Origin: Eumeta japonica
Lineage: Eukaryota; Arthropoda; Insecta; Lepidoptera; Psychidae
Reading direction: 5' to 3'
Assembly: GCA_005406025.1 (NCBI GenBank)
Contig: BGZK01001595.1
Span: forward strand, 62,001-126,000
Length of the DNA stretch: 64,000 nucleotides
Shown here one piece after another: positions 1 through 12,800 of this stretch. A program made the position numbers and the translations under genes. The notes beneath the pieces were generated by a model. That model searched no databases and was not told the DNA's origin. It was given only the letters and a program-made list of their open reading frames with translations. Positions within the stretch are counted from its first letter, which is position 1. Each line of letters opens with the position of its first letter.

Positions 1-280
1 CCACATATGAAGCTCGGCTGTAATAAAGAAGTTTGATCATCTGAAAACGTTGTCCATCAATCCGTTCTTCTAGGCGACTGTGAAAGAAAACCGAGATATG
101 GGCTTACGTGGCGATAGCTGAAATCGCCGTTAGAAATACTGTATTTACTGTTCTTAATAATAGGCAAAGATTGGCTCTCTCAATTACAGTTATAGACCCC
201 GAGATTTAGGCAAAAAATATGTGTAAAAATTACTAAAGTCGAATTCATAAACAACATAAAAAGAGAATATTGTACGTTGT
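1..280. other. Unassigned AT-rich sequence
   Basis: No gene, RNA or repeat is recognised here. It abuts the gypsy-type fragment on its right and may be more of the same decayed element, but no protein similarity is readable. Confidence 0.4.
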
Positions 281-520
281 TTGAATCGAGTATGGGAGAT
301 TTCAAGGGAGAGCCAACTTATTTGTCTGTTGACTTAAGTGCAAAACCAATATTAATACCCGAAGAACCATTCCATACGCACTAAAGAACAAAGTTAAACA
401 AGACATTGGAAAATTAGTTGCAAATAAAAGAATTAAACCAGTGAACTCCTGCCGTACCATTTTTGAAACCAGACGGGACATTTTGTTTCGGTGGTGATTT
501 CCAAAACAAATAGGCTGGCA
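281..520 (+). pseudogene. Ty3/gypsy-type reverse transcriptase fragment
   Basis: Frame 1 from about 295 reads as the start of a Ty3/gypsy RT domain. It has a linker with alternating hydrophobic and proline residues, then at about 457-505 the block VPFLKPDGTFCFGGDF, which matches the conserved 'P-x-x-KPDG-x-x-R-x-x-x-DF/Y' RT motif. Three in-frame stops interrupt it (about 388, 421 and 445), and nothing downstream continues it. This is therefore a short dead relic of an LTR retrotransposon. No LTR, integrase or Gag is visible next to it. The antisense open frame over the same bases is only its shadow. Confidence 0.6.
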
Positions 521-3289
521 GAACTTTTGTATAACTCTTACGTCATACGTAACAAAACTTATAGAGATTGGGAAAGGTCTTGAGTGTCCATGTAATTTGT
601 TTCTATTTAAATATTGATGTACCGCCCACAAAACCACAGGCTAGAGTCCAATAAAATTGATGTTAGGGAGAGAGTTGAGATGTCGTTTTTCATTACTAAA
701 GCCCAATTCAGTAAAAATTAAAGTAGATTTTGTGCAAGTGAAATTAACAATAAACAGTAAAATACCCAAGAAAAAGCAAAAAGCATTGGTCATTAGGTAA
801 CATTTATGAGATGTTAGTACCAATCGTTAGCTACAAGGTTGGAAGCGATATGCAAATTAACTTCTTGAATGAGCCGAAGTTTAGGATAAGATTTTTAAGT
901 AATAATATCTATATATGTTTCTATGGTATTACTCTTTATATGTCCTACTTAAGTTTCGTTTGTTTTCAGTCAAAGTAGGGCAAAGTGTTATGTATGTATC
1001 ATATTTATGTAGAAGGCAGCATATTGGCGGTCCAGAACCAATTATTGTTTTTCGTTAGGCGAGAGGTTCTGATTTTGTATTTTTCTTTTCTATGGTTCGA
1101 AAATAAATGTATTGTTAAATAAATAATAAAAAATGTATTAATTAGCTATATTTATAATAAAATATATTACAGCAACCAATTTAAAAAATCCAGTGAAGAA
1201 CGAATAAATCGATTGATCGAGTAGATTTTTTAGATGATTTCCAGGTAATTTTAGGTTGAAAGAACTGTGACTTAGATCGCGAGATTTTGTGATGTTCAAA
1301 TGTAATGAAGGCAAAAAGGGTTTTATTGAATTTTGAATTGACAAGAACGTTAGAGAGCTGGAGAAATAAAAAAAAATGTTCACTTTATTAACATTTATTT
1401 TCACACATAACATTTATTTCGATAGTATGTCACATAAATCTTAATCTACATCAAGAACAATGATTTGAAAATTTCATTATAAATGTGTAATAATGACCAA
1501 ATGAACTTATTTTTGGTAACGAATAAAGGAGAAAGCCCACGGAATTATGAACCCGCGAACCATGTTGTTTTTTTGACCATTCTTATTTTTTTGTGGACTG
1601 TACGTTGTCTATTATATCACTCGCGTTAGTCATTTGAAAATTCATACCCGGGTTCCAGAATAATTTAAAAAAGTAAAAGATGACGTAAAAGTGTACGCAG
1701 TGTTCCTATCAAAAAGTTTCTAAGAATTATTAGATTTCTGTATATTCGATTCAACAGCTAACGTCCAGGAAATGTACTTACTGCTGCGTTATTTTATGGT
1801 ACTTATGAACTTACTGAAAATGCAGCTAAAGGCATTTACTACAAAATAATTGCAAATATTTTCGAGCAGCACACTCACTCTCTCTAATTAGTAACCTGAT
1901 GGTTGGTGCTAATTGTACTTTTCTTATGATATGGACTGGAATGCTTCGTAAGCGGGACCACGAGGTAGTTCAATCATACTGTGTCATTATAACTATAGGT
2001 ATTTCGGCAGCGTGTATTCAATAGGTGGTAATACATGAGTCGTAGAAGGAGAGTGATCTTGAACTGCTGATAATGCCACCACGTCGCGCTTGCCCACAAG
2101 GCAACTATGATAACTTTTATATTGCCTGATTAATGGATAAGTTAATTTTTTACAACATTACTACAGTGAGACTGTCATCCGCCGCTTTAAGAAAGTTTGA
2201 ATTGAGTTCTTTTAAAATGTTACTTTTAATCCCCGATTCACAATTTGCATTCATTCGGTGGTTATATGATATAATTGGCGAAAAATATTTTGATGATATT
2301 TTGGTCTTGATGCATGATATTTTTTCGATACCATCCGTGGGCTTTCTCTTTTCGTGGTGATGTAAGAATCTCTAACAGAATGTCAGCATTAATACAGAAT
2401 GTCCAATAAGTACAGAGACAAACTTTAATTTTAAATGCTTCATAATTGAAATAAGTCGCAGTGATTCGGTTAATAATCCATTTTGGACTTATATTTATAT
2501 AAAGTAACCAGCGGACCCGATAGATGTCGTGCCCTGTCGCTGGCTTTCCCGTTATTAGTGGGTTCAAGGACAAGTTTTTTTCAATAAAATATGTACTTAT
2601 TAAGTGATATTCGAAATTGTACTTAACGTTCCAATCTTTTCGTTCTGTCCTTGCATGGTGGACTGAAGGACAAATCAAAATTTTAAAATGTGAGAGGTAT
2701 TCTATTTCGTAATTATCGAAACACAGCGACCAAAATTTGGAATACAAAAACAACGCCAAGCCACAACGCAGATGACTTGCGTATTGATGCCAACGTCAAA
2801 TACCATAGAAGTCAACAGCAGCACCACCTATGGCGTACAAACGTAACTATGAATTTATTCTCAGAAGGTTAATTATTCATGAACTTCTCTGAAGATTTTA
2901 AAAGCACTTGTTCATTTTAAAAATATTGGGGGGTGGAAGAGGTGAACTTTAGGATTATATGTTCCGATTCGCGAAAAAAATTTCGACACAAAATAAAATT
3001 TTAGAACCAGACTGTAACGCTATCTAACAGGTCCAACTGTGTATGTAAACCTTCCAGGGACAGACTCGAACATACACAAAATATTTCATCAATTTTATGT
3101 TCACCATTTAAAAGGTAACACACGTACATACAAAAGAATTTCATATATAAAGGTTTCTTTTTTGCTCTAGGATCTCCCTGTAACCTATTTTCCAGAGATT
3201 TGAAATATAACATTTTATAATGGCAATCATAATTTCTTGAGCTACTTTTCAGAGTAACGAGAGGATGTCATCAATTACTAAGCCTCCGA
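521..3289. other. AT-rich intergenic DNA without recognisable gene
   Basis: Scattered open frames of 60-165 codons occur, but none has a recognisable domain or an ATG in a sensible place. The longest (minus strand, 2262-2759) starts only at a non-ATG codon, is rich in Ile/Tyr/Asn codons as expected by chance in AT-rich DNA, and has no convincing splice context. Confidence 0.4.
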
Positions 3290-3630
3290 CGTTCGTCTGT
3301 ATGTCGGTCAGCGAGCTGTATCGCATGGACGGTAGTATTTGGACATTTGAAATTTTCACAGAATGTGTATTTCTATTTGCGACATAAGAGTAAATGATAA
3401 AAATAAAATTAAATTTGAAATTATTGCGGTCCCCATACTAGACACGTGTTTTATTGCGTCTCATAAAAGTATATCAAAATGTCACAAGAGTCATTTGTCT
3501 CTGCGTCATGCTATAACTGTATTCATTTTGAATTTTAAAAACATTAAGTGTGAAATATTGCTCTGTAATACAAAACTTATCGTGTGCAAGTCCGGCTTGC
3601 ACATGGCCGCTTTTTCTAATTCAGGTCCAA
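3290..3630 (+). repeat. Dispersed lepidopteran-type repeat with 'cgtctgt...gtcggtc' head
   Basis: The segment has the layout of a repeat family I recall as common in Lepidoptera. It has a 'cgtctgtatgtcggtcagcgagctgtatc' type of head near 3293-3321 and a 'gaaattttcacagaatgtgtatttctatttgc' core near 3350-3380. It ends in a '...caagtccggcttgcacatggccg' tail near 3588-3608. The copy is diverged. The 96-codon open frame across it is incidental. The family name is not known to me, and the assignment rests on memory of its consensus. Confidence 0.5.
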
Positions 3631-4715
3631 CGATTTCTGAAAGAATTAATTAAGAGCTTGGGGCATATTACGACCATATTCATTTTTCTGTATAAATTTG
3701 ACGTTTTGTGACGAAATAATCTGTGAATGGAAGTTTATAATAACAGGTTGCCATATCTGGCCATAAGATGACGCTATTTGTGCCGTTATATTTATTAATA
3801 TAGGGAATCAACCTTTTTTTTTAATGCACTTATATACATTTTTTTTTAATTCATTGAACCTTCAGACATTGATGACAAGACATTGGTAACATTGCCTTTT
3901 GGATCCATAGCTTGTAGAATCATACATATATTTTTTTAATTCTGCTACGAAAATTATTGGGACTTCAAACTAACATTTTGAGGATTAGTAGCATGAAAAA
4001 ATTGTTTTCCTGAAATATCAATTGGGTCCAGTGGCACGTTAGCCTCTTCATAGATAACAAGAACAGAAAATGTCAACAAACAAAGAAAAATGTAAACAAC
4101 AAATTGTTTGACGTATATCGTCAATGTTCATTTTTTTTTAATAAAATGTAATTCTATATGGTCAGTACCGCGTAAATAAAATTTGTCTCCTATTGGACAT
4201 ACTTTACGTCAACATCGCACCGTTCATTTAATTATTTTCTGCACTTAAAACTGGACACAACAATAATACAGTTTAAAATATTTTTTTATCTTCCTTAAAT
4301 AGACCACAAGGTTTGTACGATATTTATGATACACGATGAAACGACATCGTCACATACAAACTTACCAAGTAGGTTCAAATTACATAAACTATATACATTG
4401 ACGCAATAAAGCTCGTCACAGACACAGATAGATTTGCGCCCCCTTAACTACAAAATTGTTTAGTTTTGTCATGTTATCCATAGAATTTAGTATACAACAA
4501 ATGTAAATCCTTTCAGGATCGTGACAAACAACAAAGATATCTTTAAGTTAAACATATAGTAATACTAATAACTAAATACTGATACAAACGCAATACTTAC
4601 ACATATAAAAATTTAATGTTAGCAAATCGCAAATCTTCTAAGGATCTTTACCGATCGTTTTGAAATATTTACTCAACTTTGGATCTGGATAAAAGTGTGT
4701 TTTTACCTACTTACT
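3631..4715. other. AT-rich intergenic DNA, nothing recognised
   Basis: Homopolymer-rich AT sequence with no open frame over 60 codons and no recognised repeat. Confidence 0.4.
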
Positions 4716-4965
4716 GGCATTGTCCCTGACTTCGTCCGCGCGTTTACACAATTGAACCGATTTACTACTACACCGATTTAAAAATTCTTTTACCCATAAA
4801 AAGCTCCACTATTCTCAAGCAATACAGCCCGTTCTTTATTTTGGTACTACCATTCGATTTGAATCAAAATTGAAAGCGAAACATGGATCTGAATCGAGAG
4901 CCGAGACCGGGATCGAAACTGAGAACCAGATCGTAGACAAGCTCGAGCTGGGCCAGGTTTTTATC
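4716..4965 (+). repeat. GA-rich 'gaatcgagaccgg' repeat, copy 1
   Basis: It begins with 'ctggcattgtccctgacttcgtccgcgcg' (4715-4743), a head type often found on lepidopteran LINE/SINE-like repeats. It then passes into a purine-rich tract (4861-4950) built of loose 6-bp units such as 'gaatcg', 'gagacc' and 'gggatc'. The same architecture recurs at about 10010-10385 and 25215-25510. Confidence 0.55.
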
Positions 4966-5652
4966 ATAAATTTAAATCATTTTAAATTTACAGAATTTAA
5001 AATAATTAAAAATTAGAAACATCACTTATAAATCATTTTATCCATTCATTCTCTAAACAAAGTACTCAATTATTCAACCAGTTGATCACAAAACGTTTAA
5101 TGAAAAACAATAATTAAAGAAAATAAACATATCAACTAAAACCTAATTTTTCTAGTTCTTTTTTGTCAACAATCTCTGTAATAAAACTGGAAAAAAACTT
5201 GATATTCAATCGAATCGACACTCAATTCAAATCGGTTTTGTTTACAACATTGACAATAGGACTACAAATGCGTTTCTATCACTTAATTTGGAAAAACTAC
5301 GATCAGCATTTGCAACAGTCACTAGTATTGTTAATGAAATACGCATGTGTTGAGACATAACTCTTGAACATTGTGCCTATAGGTAACATTAATTGTTGCC
5401 TGGCTGTCTTCGAAGTAGTGTTGCAGGTCTAAAATTTCATCGCACTTCTGCTGGTTGTTATGCTTTACTTTAAAGTTTTTTTTTTTTTCATATTTTCAAA
5501 GTTCACTTGAAGTTAACCCATAACTCTTCTTGTAATTTAAGTCGGTTGTTCTTAATTTACATTTTTTTTATTGTTAAACAAGATATTCCTACGCACTAAT
5601 ATATATTATAATACTATGATACAGCGGGCCTAATACGAGTCGCCTTTCTCAC
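4966..5652. other. AT-rich intergenic DNA, nothing recognised
   Basis: Contains T-rich and A-rich runs and one 65-codon open frame (5163-5360) that lacks an ATG start. Nothing is supported. Confidence 0.4.
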
Positions 5653-5791
5653 CCGTCGCTCGGCGTCTCTCTTCCGCCCCAGGGAGGGCGACACTAGCGA
5701 CAACGTGCCAGGACGTGGCGCCCTCTACAACTCGACGACCCGGGCGGCCGCTCGGGTCGCTCACTCTAAAAGCCGGCGCCGCCAATTGCAT
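5653..5791 (-). other. GC-rich candidate first exon (minus strand)
   Basis: This is an abrupt GC-rich, CpG-rich island in AT-rich surroundings. On the minus strand an ATG at 5791 opens a 46-codon frame (MQLAAPAFRVSD...) that runs without stop into a consensus donor, CGACGG|GTGAGA, at 5653/5652. This is the look of a first exon or CpG-rich 5' leader of a gene that would continue off the left edge of the window. No downstream exon can be linked to it, so it may also be a non-coding leader or a GC-rich repeat. Confidence 0.3.
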
Positions 5792-8700
5792 CGTCGATTG
5801 CGTTGAAAGCCGCAGTAGATTCACGGGATCGGATATTTACGATTTATCGATTTGACTTTCAATGCAGAATATTGTACAAGTTTCCTGACAGAATTGTCTT
5901 GTAGCGTTACGTATTACTACGCGGTAGACGTATCACGATTAGTGGATGGGATGAAGTCCGCACAAGATCCATACAAAATAGATATATGAGAAAGGCTCGA
6001 TCCAAAATCGCTCCTTGAAATAGTAACGTTGTATCAACTCGGTGCCTTAGGCACGCCTTATACATATCGTTCGTAAATTATGTTACTCAGCGCCGGCCCT
6101 GGCCTCGATCAGGCGGGGCGAGATTGTTTTTCAGCGCCCTCGAGTCAGTGCTTTAATTTTACAGAAACTCTAATTCGGTTTCATGATAAGTGAATGATAA
6201 TTGCTAATTTTTCAAAATAAGTTTTTATTTCAAACATCAACATATATTAAGCTTAAATTAAATGATGTAACTTTAAGTATCGTAACACCGTTCTATGTCT
6301 TTCCGAAAGCGACATCGAAATTTATTTTTAAGTTGAAAATTGTCTTTTGCATTTGGTTTTTTAGCGCTAGGCCGGCGCTGATGTTACTGAACACAAAAAC
6401 AACATTTTTAATTTATTAAATTTTTAATCTATTAAAAATCTATAAATTTTTGATAATGACTGTAAGCCTTATCTATAAAAAGAGAAATAAGAGGAATATT
6501 TTTAACAGCTAATTCCCAGAAGGAATACTTCTTACGAATAATCGATAGCACACGAAATATTCTTTCAAAATTTCTTAAAAGGACAAAAAGAATTAGTTCA
6601 TGTTACACCACTATTACTTATGTTTTCTTACAGACTTAGATAGTAAGTGAAAGTAATGCATAATAAACACACAGAAACAAGTTCATTTCTAGTATTTTAT
6701 AGTCACAATATTTTTATCACTTCGAGAACGTACGGCACGTTTTAGCACATCACTATAATTTCTTATTCTAAAGCTGAGCCAACTGCGCGTACATGTTTGT
6801 GACTGTGGCTGTTCTCATGACAACAAATATCATGTATTTTAACTTCCCTCCTTGTTATTAAGACATAGAACGAATAATGAAAAGCAAATTACTGTCATTA
6901 CAAACAGTAACCCATGGTTACAAGAAAACGACCTGTTCGTAACTTGTACGTACGCGACGCATAAATAAAATGAATCACACAGTCACTTTCCATATTTATA
7001 TAAAAAAATAAAGTCCTAAATGTCAGTAAACAACCTAATGATAATATATATATAAAAACTTTTTTTTCTTAACTTATCTCAAATGTTTAAGCATCGTACA
7101 GATCGTAAACAAACCGCGAAAGACATTAAGCATTCGAACTAGCATTTCTTTACATGAGGTACGTACGTGGAAGCCACCGCTCTAACAGTAAGAATGAATG
7201 TGATTCGTTATTTATTATACATTATTTACAAAATTTCGCTGAAACATTCATAATATTATTAAATACTAAGATGAGTAAACATTTTTAGAAACTTGGTCTG
7301 ACAGTTTGAAGATAATAACTGTTATAATGTTGTTTCATGAGTAATTAACAAGGAACGTTGCGTTCTCAAAATGTTGAAAATCTCTAAATTTCTAACGTAA
7401 GCTGTCCGTTTTGTATAAAATTAGGACTATATAGTACTTTTTGACTTGATTCATTGAAACACTATATATGATTAGATCCATCGAGATGTCAATATAACAT
7501 CATAATAACTGCTATACTTCGAAGAGACATACAAAACCTCAAGTCACAAAGGACTGCTATAATCTGAGTCATTTCTCTCAAAGATTCTATTTGACCCTGA
7601 TCTGACCTGACCCTGCCTATTCTGGACCCTTGATACACATCTAAAGTATAACCCTCTCTCAATATACTTCGTTATATATGCCTTGAACAATTATTCAAGT
7701 GCAATTAAAGGTGCATGAAATGGTATATTATCTGGTATTTCATTGTTATCACACATTTTTCTATAACTGGTGGTGATAAAAGTGGTATATAGCTGTCTTT
7801 CGAATATTCACGTGAAATACCACCGACGTATCATCTATTACTGATACAGTTACAGTTAAATTTAGGTAATCCATTATTACAACTCTTACATAATTTTGTT
7901 TTGACCGAATCTTTTCATTCGAATAGAAAAAACACCAAGAGAATATATGAACAAGGTTAATTAGACAGCTCTGATTGTATGTACTCGTAATTTTTCCATC
8001 GGTACTCGAGGCCAATAGTAAGTCACGAAGAATTCTCTAACGCCACCTCAAGTCAGTGAGTAGCTCACCTGCGAGCCGACTTTCATAATTGGCATGTACA
8101 TAAACATATAAAATCTTTCATACGCATTAGTAGATATATACTTTGTGCAAGTACCTAAATTCCTTAAGTTCTTCAAAGGCCCACGCAGTCCTTCGTCCTT
8201 AATCAGAGATTTATGACGGAGTACGCTAGGTTAGAATATCCAAATATTATAATGGATAAAATATATGAAACAAGAAAATGCGGGTGTACGAAATATTCTG
8301 GAATCTATACAATAGGTTTTTATTTTAATTAAAGCGTTCAAAATGTATTTCTTAGGAGAATATAGAATTATTTAAAATTATTTCAATCGACTAAAAATCC
8401 ATGTATAATAAAAACGTGCTATGGATGTTATTACTGACATTGTCCCACGGCATTACCGCTCGCCCAAAGAGCGCAGACATTCTCTTCAACGGAATTACTT
8501 CAAGAAGCACAGCTTTTGTCTTGTGCTTATCACTAGAAGAGGAAGAACAAATATTGTCTTTATTTAAAGGGAAGGCCAATAATATTTCAGATATGGAAAA
8601 TGTACTGAAAACACACGTATGTAATTGCACTGTGCAATTAGCAATTAGTTTAGTGATTATTTTTTTTAAGTCACAAATCTTCATCACAAGTCTAAGAGTA

Positions 8701-9192
8701 CAAATATTGCTCATTTTGTGGAGAATTACTGGGGTTTTTATAAAACGTAAGGAATACTGGGGTACGTGGCGTATATGTATTTATGAATATATAATTTATG
8801 TAATATGTACATAAATATGTTATGAAAGACGATTCTCGTCCATCCAAAATGGATAATTACATCAATCGTTATACGATAGAATTACAAATATCAATTATTA
8901 TCAGTCCACTGACCACATTCATATTACAGTGTAATTTTGTATAAAACTCTACAAACAAACACATCTGTCACCACTGGTATTCGTGGTTAATACATAGCAT
9001 TTATCACTGCTTCCTATAAATATATTTTTATTAACAACATTAAAGTGTTCTACTTCAGAATAGCGAAACAGAACTCCACTTGTTTTAAAACTCGGTGCAT
9101 ATTAACTTATCAATTACAACACCTCATAATTCAAAAACTATAATATCCATTTAGCACGACACTAACTGATTAATCGACTCGATTCTGTGAAT
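5792..9192. other. AT-rich intergenic DNA with one unassigned open frame
   Basis: Mostly featureless AT-rich sequence. At 8391-8814 both strands are open. The plus frame (8401-8814, ATG start, 137 codons) begins with a hydrophobic stretch like a signal peptide. The minus frame covers 8391-8714. Neither has a recognisable domain. The segment could be part of an old repeat or an unrecognised exon. Confidence 0.35.
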
Positions 9193-9198
9193 TTTATT
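9193..9198 (-). terminator. Candidate AATAAA polyadenylation signal of the orphan gene
   Basis: The plus-strand tttatt here reads AATAAA on the minus strand, about 500 bp beyond the stop codon at 9693. It is the first clear hexamer noted downstream, but AT-rich DNA gives many by chance. Confidence 0.25.
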
Positions 9199-9692
9199 GT
9201 CCTCAACATAAAACTGTAAATAATAAAAACACTAATTATAACCTCACATGCAATTCAAAAAGATCTATAAAGTCATGGAAGTGAACTTGCTTGGAAAGTG
9301 TAAGTTACACTTAAAATGAAGCACGATACCATGTTACTTATTATTAAAGATTTAATCTACGCTTTAATCTTAAAACACCTACTGACTAAAAGATTCTACA
9401 AAACACAGAAGCATTTTTGATCACATACGAATCCATAAAAATAAAATTATTATATACCTATTTCCGCCAAAATAATAAAAAACATATCAATTCATAAAAA
9501 GTCTTGAAAAACAAGTCCTACTTTCTGATCTCGTAAAAACTCGGTATACGTTTTTGTACATAAACTTTAGATTTTGGCACGGAGCACCGATTGCCTAGTA
9601 TAAACTTTTGTTTTAATACTAATTTCTAAAACAAAATCTCAATAAAGCCATAAAATCAGAAAAGGCTACGGAAAAAGCTTGACTGAAGCACC

Positions 9693-9884
9693 TTAATTCC
9701 AATACTGCTGGGAGGTGTTCCACTGCGTGCTCGGGAAAGATACCACACGACGGGTGTCGGAGCCCCGCCCGTAATCGCCAGGCTGCGGGACGCCTGTACT
9801 CTGAGCCGAGTACATCCCCGGCGGCTGAACCCAGAATCGCGGCAGCGTCTCGTTGTTCTGCGGGTACCCAAGGGATGGAGGCAT
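9693..9884 (-). CDS. Orphan gene exon 3 (terminal)
   Basis: The acceptor TTTCTTACCAG precedes ATGCCTCC at 9884 in phase 0. There are 63 codons plus TAA. The peptide is rich in Pro, Gln, Ser and Tyr (PQNNETLPRFWVQPPGMYS) and is much more GC-rich than the flanking intron, which supports real coding sequence. Confidence 0.85.
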   Translation of the reverse strand: MPPSLGYPQNNETLPRFWVQPPGMYSAQSTGVPQPGDYGRGSDTRRVVSFPSTQWNTSQQYWN

Positions 9885-12800
9885 CTGGTAAGAAATTAAA
9901 CCGTTACATATATGTATTTATATAAATTACAATAAAATCTAAATTATTTTTAGGTATAATTAGCATTTACTCGTGACTTCCCTCGCAGAAACATAAAACA
10001 AAGGAAAAACCAATATCGGCACAGGATCCAGGATTGCAATCGAGAGCGTGTACTGGATCAGTATTGACGAGAGCGGAATCGTAACCGATGTTGGAATCAG
10101 AATTGAAATCAGAATTGACAGTGTTGGCAGTGAGGGCAAGATCGAATACAAAGCACGACTGAGATCGCGGCCGAGAACTGAACCGGGTACAAACTCAAAC
10201 GAAAAAGCAAAACCGAAATCGAGACGTATATTGGGATCGGCACTGAGAATAGCGCCGACATTGGTGATAATAATGCAGCCTGAATTTAAATCTGGAGTTG
10301 AACTGCAGCGTAGATCAGAATTAAGAGCTACATCGATTCATAAAAGGTGCAGATTCTTCGAGCGAAGCCGCGAACAAAATCTCCTTGAACTATAAAATCT
10401 AAAACCGTTCATCGCTATAAAATTTTAATCAAGTATTTATGAACATTAATGAAAATATTTCTTTTTCAAAATATATTTCTTAGTTTTTAAAAAAATATTT
10501 TTCTAAGTCATTGTTCTGACACCAGAAACTTTATGTACCCCCAAACTATCAGCTGATGTACTCCAGATATTTAACAAAAGTTTTACATGCGTTCTTGGAA
10601 TTAATTGTCTTAAATTTTTCAATTGATTATTTTAAATAAATAGCATTGTTAAGTCACAAAAAATGTAACATAACGATTAAAAATCTGAAATTTAAGTTTA
10701 CAAGAAGGCAAAGACGCTCTAAAATTCCTAAAAATTTCCTATTTCTGGCAGTTTACATTTTAATAACAGTGTAATTATGCCAAATTTATTGTTTAAAATA
10801 CAACAATTTAGAAGTCATTTTTAATTTAATGATAACATCAATACCTTTGTTTTCAGTTGAACTTCTAAGACATGAATAGTATTTTTGTCAATTTTTTAAA
10901 GTACCCAAATTCTAAAACGAGCTTTGAATAACGTAACGAAAATATATGTTAAGGTTTGAGTAATTTCAAATTTAATTATCTAGTTAATGGAAATTTCTCT
11001 TCTTTAAATCAATTCTGCTGTACATAAAATATTTTTTCAAAACAGTAATTACTATAAATTATTGGTCTATTTATATGTATCGTATGTGCTTTATCCTATG
11101 CTAGTAGTATGTAACCCGGATGGATTACACAAACGGTCACTCACTGCCGTTTTATTGTATTGTATTATTCTAAAATGTGTTGTTGTGTAAACAACCCTTA
11201 GGAAATTGACGACCACGGCTATCCCCCGAACATCGCTGTTTGTCGATTTAATATGTGGCAACATATTAAATCGACAAACAAATTGTTTACTTATTAGATG
11301 GTATATATTGAATAGTTAGTAAATAAAAACGTCAAAAAAGAATATTTTCTTGATACACACTTTTAAGAGCGCAATTATTTCCTAGTCGGGTTTTAGTTTT
11401 AGGACTTATTTTTTATTTTGAAAAAACAATGGTGATATAGGCATAGATACTAAATTGAATTCCCAATTGTACACTTACATTAAAATGCTAAAGAATTTTA
11501 GAAAAGCAAATTAGTTTATATTTAAGATAATGTATTTATACACTCTCATGGAAATTTAAAAACAAATTCACACAATTACCACGCATCAATTCGGAAATAA
11601 CAAAGAAAACAACCCGCCAGAAACTCTTTGAGGACCATTTTTTTTTGTAATACCAGGAACTTAAATCCATCAAATTAATGACCAAATACTATTGTCAACA
11701 AAGTAAAAACCCTATGTTCAAAAGCTTTAACACATTTTAGAATTTTAATAATAATCATTTTTTTCAATTCTATTAAAAGACAAATACAATCGCCTATAAA
11801 ATAATCAATAAAGTTGGATAATCAGAATTTGAGAATTGCGGTTTGCGTATTTCGGATTAATACAGGTGAATACTATTTTTTGGTTTAACTTAAAAGTTAG
11901 TATACGAATAATGAAAACAGTAAGAGTTAGTAACGATAGTAAAGAGTGTAACTTCAGCTAAAAGTTGATTTTAGTAGAAGTAAACATACCTTATGCCTGT
12001 TCATTTGGTTCCCCGCCATGGCCTGTCCGAGAGCCACACCATTGGTCGGGCCGACCACCGGGCCGGTCGCCGGTACGCGTGGTCGGGCCGGTCGCGTGTA
12101 TGTCGCAGCGGCCGTACCCGACTGAACTTCGTTTTTCACTGTTATCCTGCTCGATGTCTGTGACGGTTGAGAGTATTTCACTTTTTTCGCCATAGGACAT
12201 CTGTCGAAACGTGGGTCTGCTGGCGGTTCGTTCGCTTTAGATTGCCGCTGCTCAGCCGCCGGTCGGTCGTAAACATCCGCCGTACACAGTATGTGGTCTC
12301 GCAAAAGCTTACGTACTTTTCGTAAAGTGTCCGGCATCATGGTATCCATTAGCGCCTTGAATATGCATCCGCCAGAGCTCGCAGGCGGCTGAGACACGTC
12401 TTCGTTCATTTCTGACCAACACAACAGCGACTTCACGCAATCGTGATTGTCCAACGAGAGGTAATACAAGAATGGAAGCAGATCCTTCTTGTCTACGCCC
12501 TTCGATTGGAGCAGAGCTTCCCTTATCTTCTCGAAGTGCTCTCTTTCCATATTGCTGTATTCTGTCTTGTTTTCGGGTAAGTTCGTGGTTACATTTTTGT
12601 TGTTATCATCGTCTTTAATCTGCTTAATCTTCCTAATGTCTTCTTGAGTCAGACCCTTGCTTTCCACGAGATCTAGAATTTGTTCCTTTTCCTCTGTGAT
12701 CGTCATAGTAGTGTTCGTTCCAACGGACTGATTTCGTAAAGAGGCCAAAATTCTTGATTTCGGTTTCAAAGAAACCTTCAGCGATGATATTTTATTTTCA

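Larger units (their letters stand above)
9885..11989 (-). other. Intron 2 of the orphan gene
   Basis: Bounded by the donor AAG|GTATGT and the acceptor TTACCAG. It contains the second GA-rich repeat (about 10010-10385) and a perfect 20-bp hairpin (11237-11280). Otherwise it is AT-rich. Confidence 0.8.

Noticed and set aside
302..637. 111-codon minus-strand open frame
   Set aside because: Antisense shadow of the gypsy RT relic.
2262..2759. 165-codon minus-strand open frame
   Set aside because: No ATG start, AT-driven residue composition, no domain and no splice context; chance cannot be excluded.
9960..10395. Open frames on both strands (63 and 115 codons)
   Set aside because: They lie in the GA-rich hexamer repeat; absence of stops follows from the repeat composition.
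11991..12200. Alternative minus-strand frame in the orphan gene exon 2
   Set aside because: Shadow in a GC-rich coding exon; the main frame joins both neighbours in phase.
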